Source: Linyphia triangularis (Eukaryota; Arthropoda; Arachnida; Araneae; Linyphiidae). Taken from it: DNA of 64,000 nucleotides. This document shows positions 50,773-60,400 of the stretch, piece by piece (the first letter of the stretch is position 1; every line of letters begins with the position of its first letter). The stretch covers positions 99,245,792 through 99,309,791 of the forward strand of contig OZ021724.1 in NCBI GenBank assembly GCA_963978545.1, written 5' to 3'. Below the pieces are notes generated by a model, which had not been told where the DNA came from, ran no database searches, and saw only the letters and a program-made list of their open reading frames with translations. A program made the translations under genes and the position numbers.

Positions 50773-51185
50773 AGAGGCGACTGCAATTTTTGGACCCCGT
50801 CGAAAATCATTCTGAATTTTTTCATAGAAATTGGGGAAAAGTGAGTAGATAACGAATCCACTGGTCTGCCGTGGCAAAATTGGCCGAAACTGGTCAAAAA
50901 TCGACTTTTAATAAGTTGAACTAAATCTAATTGCCAAATGCGCCATAACTTGCCCATAATGAGCATTTTTTTTATTTATTTGGTAACCCTCACTCTTTAA
51001 TTTTTAATTAAGAAGGTTGCAGGCAATTCAGATATCTGGCGACGGTCTACTTGCATCTATTAAAAGGGAGCCAAGTTGGCAATAAACATTACGTCACTGA
51101 TGGTGTAACTGATGTCGGCAATTTGGCTTACTTTAGAATGATACAAGTTTTCCGAGCCAGAGAATAGAAATCGTAAAAATTTGGC
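50773..51185. mobile_element. foldback element, GACTGCAATTTTTGGACCC family, copy 2 (partial)
   Basis: Shares GGCGACTGCAATTTTTGGAC, GCCGAAACTGGTCAAAAATC and GGTAACCCTCACT with copy 1, but only one outer arm is complete. Confidence 0.65.
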
Positions 51186-51199
51186 AACAGTAGATTTAA

Positions 51200-52399
51200 G
51201 ATAGGGGTAATAATATTTTTTTTTTCAGATTTTGAGTTAATTAGGTTTCAACTAATATAATTACAGAATGAAAAAACATATTGGCTTGAAAAAGAAGGCA
51301 CAAACCAAAGAATTCTAAACTGAATATAGTGTGTAAATTTTATGGTGGTGGATCTTGAAATGCAGTAATGTATAGGAAACACTTCAGACAAACCAAAATA
51401 ACATTTAAAAACAAAGTTTTTAATATCAATCCGTTATATGCATTGCCAATTTTTATATTCATTAACGAAGTGCAGATTCTGTAAACAGTATGTGCTTGCA
51501 TTTAATTTTAAAAATCAAAAACATTTCTATCAGCAAAATGTGTGGCAAACAAAGTTTCACAAGTTATTTATTACAAATGAACATGAATTTATGCACTCAT
51601 ATCTAAATATCTTTTATTTATTCTGATTAAAATAATTTTATTATTTATTTATTAAACAGAATTTGGCAACAGGAAAGAGTTTCTTCAATGGTTAAATGCT
51701 ATTTTAGCGCAATTGGATGACAGAAAGTTGGTTCATTAGTATTCCGTAAAAGCGACCTTTTTGTGACAGCCCCAAAATTTGGTAGAATGCATTGTCATCG
51801 AATCTATCTGCCAAGTTTCAGCCAGATTGGATGACGACAAGGGTGTTAATTAGGACTCTGTAGATTTGCCCGCCATCAACAAACATACAAAATTGAAGTT
51901 AATAAATATAAAGGATTTAATAGACATAACCCCACTTTGTTTTATAGTTCAGATTAATAAAAATCTCAATGTGATGCACATCAGTCCATCTTTTTTTTTT
52001 AACACGTATCGTAATGTTATTTTACTTGCAACATCCTTTCCTTATAATATTTGAAGCATTTCTATTTAAAATTTGTACATTCAAATAACTTGGCATAAGA
52101 AAACAAGATAAATATTCTCGAAAATAACCAATTTTAATTTGAAAAATGTCTTCACTTGAAACACAAGTTATGCTGTTCAAATAAGATGCTAATGCTTAAT
52201 TGAATGAGGTCGCTGGGCTATATCAAGCTGGGCTTTATTTACATGAGGTACTATAATTTCTTTCTTAACGATTGAGTTAATTAAACATTTGGTGGTATAA
52301 CTGCCATATATTATTACACAATAATGTTTTTGACAATGATCACATGATTTAGAAAATGGACATTTATGAAGTGGAAGGGATCTGTGTTTGTCAGTCTAC
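51200..52399. other. intergenic AT-rich DNA
   Basis: No gene recognised. 51480-51660 (AACATTTCTATCAGCAAAATG, ATGAATTTATGCA) resembles the interior of the TAGAGGTCG hAT family, so it is probably an end-less fragment of it. Confidence 0.4.
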
Positions 52400-53043
52400 T
52401 AGAGGTAGACGATATATAGATACGATATTTTTGTTAAAATATCGATACAAGTCACCAATATATCGATATTTTTAAACATTTTTAGTTTTTTGGTGATCGT
52501 TTGTAGTTCCATGTGTTTTTTCGATTTTCTTTACTCCCTTTTCAAAAACTTCGAAACTAAAGTTTGGACGTGGCTGAGAAACAGTTAAAATGGCACTCTA
52601 ACCTAAAAGAAAACATAATGCAATGGAAAGATAAGATGATTTATTAGTAGTCATTAACATAGCACCGTTTCTTTTGTCAACGTGTGCCTGGAATTTGCAT
52701 ATAATTTTAATTATTAAAAACATCTCTAACGGCAAAATATGCTGTAAACTACTTTTCAAAATTTCTTCTTTAAAAATAAATGTGAATTTATGCATTGACA
52801 TCCAAATGCATTTTATTTATTCTGATTGATAATATAATTTATTTATTAAAACAATTTTTATAATGTATTTATTAAAACAATTTTGGCATGAATTCATGAA
52901 AAGTAGAAATTTGTCCCGAAAAACTTCGTTTCTGGCAAAATTGAAAATCAAATAAAAAAAATCATGTATTGGATATATCGATATTTTTTTCTATGCAACG
53001 ATCTAGTATCAATATTTATTTGAATCGATATTTCCGACCTCTA
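52400..53043. mobile_element. hAT-type element, TAGAGGTCG / ATATCGATA family, copy 2
   Basis: A 644-bp element, ends TAGAGGTAGACGATA and CCGACCTCTA, flanked by a perfect 8-bp duplication CAGTCTAC (52392-52399 and 53044-53051). Homologous along its length to 38706-39342. Confidence 0.9.
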
Positions 53044-53265
53044 CAGTCTACACATTAAGGTATCGCTTGGTAATAGTTATTACATGGTTATGATGATCCA
53101 TTACTTCAGTGGTTGGCTTACCAAGGCCGTTTAGCCATTTGAGTGTGGTCAAATTTGTCAATTAACAAGATTATCATATCTGATTTATTTAATGCTAGTT
53201 TAACTTACTTCTAAGAAACATGGCTCTTGAAGCAAAATTAAGGCTCTCAAACGAAATCTTAATCT

Positions 53266-53646
53266 GTGGATGGCCACAAAATTCAGGGAAAAAAGTCCCC
53301 TGACAGATTTCTAAAAAAATTCCCTGATTTTACGGCAAACTTTTTTTCAAATTTCTCAGATGTGTATCCCTGATCAAATAGAACATGTATGCTTAAGAGA
53401 TAACAAGCCAATATTTTAAAAATAGTTTCGGTGGTAATGAAAAGTTTAAATTATTATGTAACATTAAACTTTTAACGATTACCATCACAAATCTCCGGGA
53501 AAATGGCATCAAAATACGGAAGAATGGGAAAGCACGCATGAAAATTTCCGATTTTTGTGAAAATTTAAGAAATTCACTGACATTTTCCCCTGATTTTTTC
53601 TAGAATCAGAAAAATCACTGATTTCCAGGTTCTTTGGCCACTCTGA
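53266..53646. mobile_element. CAGGGTGGCCAC element, copy 3
   Basis: Left end eroded (GTGGATGGCCACAAAATTC), right end TTTGGCCACTCTGAC. Interior matches copies 1 and 2. Confidence 0.6.
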
Positions 53647-53703
53647 CTGTTGATCATCAGTTTAACTCCACTGTGTTAATCACGATTTTTCAAACAATAT
53701 TTT

Positions 53704-54108
53704 TAGGAATGAAAGTGATCAGAGAGCAAAAAGGAGGAAATCTGAAAATTCATTAAAAAAGCAAGCAGAAGGGACCCCAAAGTTTCGTCAAAAACGCTCG
53801 CGGAGAGAATACACAAAAATTCAACAAAATAGTATGCAGGAAGGATGATTCAATAATTTTAAAGATACAATGAAATTTTTCATGCTATATAATAATTACA
53901 TTTCAAATAGTAGGAGCTTTTAAAGTAATTTGTGAGGAAAGGGGAGCTAAGAGGGAAAATCTTTTGTTCAGACATGAGGAAAAGTATACTTTTTGCAAGA
54001 AAAACTGGTTCAGATCAGAAATATGCGGATCCTTGAAACAAGGACAAAGAGAACATAAATAACAAAAAAGGAGGAAATCCTCCAAAAGGAGGAAAACTCT
54101 CACACCTG
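53704..54108. mobile_element. hAT-type MITE, CAGRGATGA family, copy 2
   Basis: Same body as 9076-9455 (GTGATCAGAGAGCAAAAAGG, AAAAGTATACTTTTTGCA), with an extra stretch of about 40 bp after the first 55 bp. It ends 113 bp beyond the FAM210 stop codon and may contribute to its 3' UTR. Confidence 0.7.
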
Positions 54109-54221
54109 TATTTTAATAAAAGCTTAAACAATAAGAGTGGACTCGGACCCAAATGAAGACCACCTTCAAAATTAAAAACTCTTTTTTTTTTTATCTCTAT
54201 AATACAAATAAATACTCTACA

Positions 54222-54486
54222 TCACTTGTCAGCATCTTTCTTCATCTTGTTTTGTATGATGGTCTTGATCTGCGCTTTGGTGGGCACCGGTCGGATCAGA
54301 CCTCGCTTCGTCAGAAACTTGACGGCGAAGGTTGTCATTCCCACGGTGACCATGTACCTGGCAGGGGTTGCCAACTTGTAGATGGCCGACGCAACTGCGA
54401 TATGTCCCAGGGAGGAATTGCGAAGCGGCTCAATGAGGTATTCTGGCAAGTTGATGTATTCCAGAAATGGCACTATGTCAAGGCCT
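54222..54486 (-). CDS. FAM210: FAM210 exon 3 and stop
   Basis: Encodes GLDIVPFLEYINLPEYLIEP, IYKLATPARYMVTVG and the lysine-rich end QIKTIIQNKMKKDADK. Acceptor TTTAACAG. The stop is read at 54222-54224. Confidence 0.93.
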
Positions 54487-57400
54487 CTGTTAAATGAAAG
54501 TTTAGTTAGTATCAAGGGATTTAAGAATTTTTGCAAAACTTTGCGATATATTTTTTCAAAAGATATAGGTGATCAATTTAACCCATTAAGCGGCTGTTCT
54601 GGATTATCTAGTCCTTTTATCTCCAGTTTTTCCAGCAATACTGACATTTTTAAATTTATAAATAAAATATTTTTTTAATATTTTTATTAGGATGATAGTT
54701 TAAAACAAATTGAATAAAAAAATAAATTAATTATATATTAGAAATATACTTTAAAAATTATTGCAGTGAAAACCACTGTACAATTTTGCCCATTCCCTGG
54801 ACGCTCAAGGTTAAAATCTATTTATATAAGAAAAAGATATTGAGTACGTCAAAAGAAACATTTTTACTAGGAAGACACACAATTTAATGAAGTATGCAAA
54901 TATCTCAAGTAATAGTTCGGAAGAATCTTTCAGCTTTACACTACTGTCTGAATTGGATTTTGGAATTTTAGGGATAATTCCAAATATTTCAGGGACATTT
55001 TAGAGATAATCCCTAAAGATTTTAGAAGTAAATCCAAAAATTTTAGGGAAAATTTGAAAAAATTTAGGGATATTTCTTTTAAAGCTGACAGAGGCTCCTA
55101 ACACAGCTACACTTTTCAAAGCATGTTTCAATATCTGCAAAAAAACCTACCGATTTTCAAAAAATGTAATAAATAATAATTAAAATCACAGAAAAGATTT
55201 TCTCCTCTGGTGGATTATCAGGGTTTCGGAGAAAAATCAGGGAATTTTCGAGATTTTAAATTTTTTTGGAGAAATTATTGAAAAATTTAAATACAATTTT
55301 AGGGTGAGAAACAAAAATGTAAGGTATATTAGGAATTTTAGGGTGAATGCTACCACTGCAACTGATATTATTTTCAAAATATTGTGACCTTTTTTAGTAG
55401 AGAAAAACTTTCGTCAATCTTTAAAAATGCTTAAGGTGGCCATAACTGGGGCCATGATCCTATCCTCTTCAGAAACAAAATACTTGTAGAACAAGGTATT
55501 TTTAAAGTACTAGTACGTTCCCACAAATACTTCAGAATGATATTCCATTACACATCAAAACCAGCTGTAAACTCTAAACCTAAAAGGAGTAGTTATAAGA
55601 AAGAGTTTTCTTGATTTGGTCATCAAGATATTGAAAAGAGACATTTGTTTTTAATTATTTAACTTATAGTGGTGATATTTTTATAAAATTCTACTCTGAT
55701 ATTATGAATACTAGATATTTTTAGATAAATTACCACACAATTGTTATTAGAGGATAACTGGCAAAGATAACTTATTATTTATATCAGTATTGGAAGCAAG
55801 ACTCGAAAATTATATTGCCAGACATGCCAGGGGTGTTGTAACTTAAAATTGTAGATGGCACTCTCTTAGTATGTGTGACAGGAGCATATGGTGCCGAAAT
55901 CTTGAGATACAGTAGATTGGATCATGATGTGACCCTGAGCTGTTTAGGGGGGTCAGCATGGATCCGTTGTAATTCAAAATATTAATTAATTTTCCTGTCT
56001 TGTCTTCAAATAAATCTAAAAATGGCCAAATGGAGATGTATTTATATATAGTTTGAGTTTTTGTGCACTGAAACATAAATGGATTATTTCAAGGGGCATT
56101 TAAAAATTAAGATTAGGCTTGTATTTTTTCCTCATACATGCCCGACCGGACATGTCAATATTTAATCAAAAATACCTTTCAAAAGATAAATAATTTGTAT
56201 TTTCACTTGTGCGCATGTAATTACGACCAGTTAGTGACTTTCAGTCGAAGGTAATGACTCGGTGTTTCTCCCACAATGTCTGCCTGCGAGAGAGTTTTCA
56301 GTGCCATGAATCGTATGAAGAACCCATTGTCCCTGTAGCAGAAACTTTTATGCCAGTCTGCGACACTAATTAGAATATTAGAAAATAATCTGCAGCGTAA
56401 TTATTATTTTTTTAAGTTTGCATAAAATACAAAAGCACCTTATTTGTCAATTTTACCGAAAATTCCTGTTTTACATAAACATAGAAATTTGGCTAAATAA
56501 ATTAAATATTAAAATGGAAATAATTAAAAATATTGTATCTTAAATTAAAATTCTAATCATTCGGTATAAATTCAAACCAAACGGCGAAAGCGATCTTTAC
56601 ACTAATCACGGACATAACGGCCGTCACATCAGCCCAAGCCTATGCGAATGACACCAAAACGGCATTGTAATTCTCGCCGATAGCTTCTACTAAAACGGCT
56701 TAAAACTAGGTGAAAATTACCACTACTCCAACGCAAATATCGAACACTTTACCGGCGCAAATCTCGGCATTTACATCAAAGTTACAATCCGCAAAAACGA
56801 CCATTATACCAACGTAAGTATCAGCGTTAGCGCCAAATATATAGGTAGAAATATGGAAATTTATGCAATAGACGATTACACTATCAACGTAACACTTTAC
56901 AAAGTTGACCATCACAACTACGTAAATCTCAGTGATGGTAACAATTATTGAGAAGCAAACCTTCGAAATAGGGGTTATTATATCGGGAAACACTCACCGA
57001 AAAGGAACATCGCAACGACGTAAATATCGGAGATATTTCCCGTCTTAGCAACGTGATTCTCGGTAACAGCGGTCCTTACAGCAGCATAACTTTTAGCGAA
57101 GCTAACAACTACACACCAACGCGTGAAAGCACATAGAACTTATTATGTTTCTATACAATCTCCTTAAAATCTCGCATGGAGAGCATCATGATTCCGATTC
57201 CTCTTTCATGAAATGAAGTACTCAAATCACCCTACTTAGAAATCGAACTATAATTTTTTTTTTTTAAAAAGTCCGATTTGTAAAATGATCTGCAGGCTGC
57301 TGGAAAATCTGCGACGTCCGTCTTCCGTCTCGCATTTTCTGCTACCGGGCCCATTGTGATGCAACTTGTCCACTGAAACTATAAATAATTTAATGCTAAT

Positions 57401-60400
57401 AGGCATTAAGTTTAGCTAGCAAACTTCGATCCATCACCAGCAATTGAAAACTGGTTATTTGCAACAACAGGAACAAAGCACATGGAAGGTCATGCAGTTC
57501 AGATCACTACTATTTTAGAATTTTCCGACTTAGATCAGAACAACAAACCAACCAAAATCAATAATATTGTTGCGTAATGTGAAAATATTTTTAATATAAT
57601 GCGTTGATATAGTGTTGTTGTTTATTGTTTTAGTGTAAGTATAGTTCAGTGTCAATGTATAAATGTTGTTAATGACAATTCTTTTTTGATACATCAGTAG
57701 TAGATACATGAATACGAATGAAATGTTTGGGCATGTATTTTCTAGACTAACATGCCTGATAGGCAAGGTTGGAAAAAAACCCAGTTTTTTTTTTATTTAA
57801 ACCAGGTTTTTTTAAAAATCCTTTTCTAATTACATGTATATTTATAAATAAAATTTGACTTTGACTAGAATAATTAATGTTCAAATAACAAATCATATTG
57901 AAAATAATTTAAACTAAGTAAATAAACAATGGCTACTTATGTGGACATTCAAATCATATTAAATTTTAATTGTTTTTTTTTAAAGAATCATTTAAAATTG
58001 TATTTTTTATTGATTTATTATTAGATTTTAAAATTATTTAATGTTGTAAATAACTTCTACTTTGACCAAATGTTTTCTATTCCAAAGATATCTTTTTCAA
58101 AAGGAATTTTATTGCAAAAGCAAGTGCAACAAATGTTGAGAGAATTTTTTTCTTTTGTAGTTGTAACATCAAAATTGTGTAACAGCCTGTGTTTAAAAAA
58201 CCCACAAAACTTTTTTTTTTTTTTTTGTGTTCAAAATGTTAAATCCTAAACTTGCATTGAAATGGAATAAAAATATAAAAGCATCTTCTTTAATTTTTAA
58301 GTTAGTATAGTTTAGTTATCTTGTTTATCAATTAATTTTTAAGAAAATAATTCACTAAATTAATAATTATACAAATATTGTAGATTGAATAAATTTAAAA
58401 AAAATTTTTAAGATAAATTTTGCAATTAAAGACTATTAAGTTCTTATAAGTATTAACAATACATTTTTATATTACTCTAATAGATATATTAATCTATTAT
58501 AATTATTAAATTTTTTTTATTAAAATTAAATTATAGGCTTCAGTTTAAGTCTGTTTCTAAAATAGAGGTTTTGTGTTCAAAGTATTTCTAAACCTTAAAA
58601 ATATCACTTTGAACAACTTATCACCACTACTGATGAATCTAAGAGCAATATTCCATGTATGATGCAATAAACAATTACTATTATAAACATTGAATTCTCT
58701 AAATATATTAAAATTTAATACGATTTGAATGTCCACATAGGTAATAATTGATTATTTGAACATTAATTATTCTAGTTAAAGTCAAATTTTATTTATAAAT
58801 ATGTAAACATGTAATCAGAAAAAAAAAAAAAAAAAAACAGGGTATAAAACCCCAGTTTTTGTGTGTGGCTTTTTACAAAAGAACCAGTTTTTTTTCAAAT
58901 CCTTTGAAATTAAAATGCAAATTAAAAAACTGAGCTTCTGAAAGTGCATATTGCCATCTAATTGAAGACGGCAACAGGCACTTTAATTTTTTAAATTTCC
59001 TTAAGTTCTAAACAGCCATCAGTGTAATTATGGTCATTCTATTAGTTATTTAGAATTATGAAGGCCGACCAAACGGTATAGTGTTTAGCGTGCTAGCTTC
59101 TAGACCGCGAGGTTGCGGGTTCGAGTCCCGTGTTAGGCATGGGTGTTTGTAAATGTATGTTGGCTTGTCTAATGACGAATGTTTCGGCGCATTATAGCCC
59201 TCGTGTTGCTGATGCCGCCAGATAATCTGAAAACAACCAAAATTATGAAGAAATGAGTAGTCACCTTGTAGCTGCGTAGTAGAAGCTCACAAACCAAAGA
59301 CCAGATGTTACCATGTGTACAGGTAACAAAACGTACCAGTACTCTTTAAGCATTTTCTTATAACGCTGAAATAAACTTAGTTTTTCAGGGGGTTCTTCAG
59401 ACTCTGGAACACTGGCCTCTTCACTTTTTTCATCTTTAAGCGTGGCACTGCTTTCAGCAGGTTTTTCATCTTTAACTAAATTGTTTTTATGCCTTTGGCA
59501 CATAACAGAGTGAGTGGGAATACCAGTTTTTAATATAAAAGGTGATGCAGTGGAGAGTTGCAGCGACTTGTTAAAGCTTCTTGTAAAATTATATTCACCT
59601 AGAAAAACACAGGCAGTTTATTACTAGTTTAAGAAATATATTGAGATATTCAATTCATATCATTAATTCAAAATGTTTTAGTTTAAGATTGGTTTTATTG
59701 ATGTTAATTTTGGTTAAAATTCCAAGTACAGTACGGATTCGGCGGCAAGGAGATTTTCGTCAACAAATGGCAGCCAACATTTTTAAAATTTTAATAACAA
59801 GTGGACTGCCTATGGTTGCCATAATTTAGGGCAATTTTATGTAAACAATTCTTGGCACAGAATCCGCACCCTACTTGGAAGTTTTGCTCTAATTTTAAAT
59901 AATAATCTCTTTTTTAATTTTATTTTTGACCAAAAAAAAAAGTGAAATACGAAATACAAAGGAAGGGTTAAGAACATGAAGCAAGATTGCAGCTGACAAA
60001 TAAATGAATTGCATGAGATGGAAATGTTCAATTACAATTATAAAAAATTTAACTTATTCAGAAAAAATTTATGTAATTTAGATTTTGTTGATAACGAGAA
60101 CTGAATAGTCAATTTCTAGTATCAGGAACCCTATTTAACTCTATGAAGCACGAATTTCGATTTTAATGACATCTGTCTTCATGCATAGAAGAATGATGGA
60201 GTATAATTCCTTTTCAGCCAACATATTTATTTAAACTTATGCAAGTGATAATTTCTATGCTTTGTGGTTTCTGTGTGGGACCACTATGCTTTAAAGCAGG
60301 GGTTCCCAACCTTTTTGCACCTGCGTACCACTTGACTTTTTGAGAAATTTTGGCGTACCACCAGACCTAAATATTTAAATAAACGTATAATATTTACTCT

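Noticed and set aside
56706..56993. 95-codon membrane-like protein
   Set aside because: The Val-rich pattern follows the underlying DNA repeat, and there is no conserved domain or supporting gene structure.
17285..59240. tRNA genes (A/B-box matches with GGTTCGAGTCC)
   Set aside because: Every match is the head of a SINE A copy followed by the same body and, in most copies, flanked by target duplications. The acceptor stems are imperfect.
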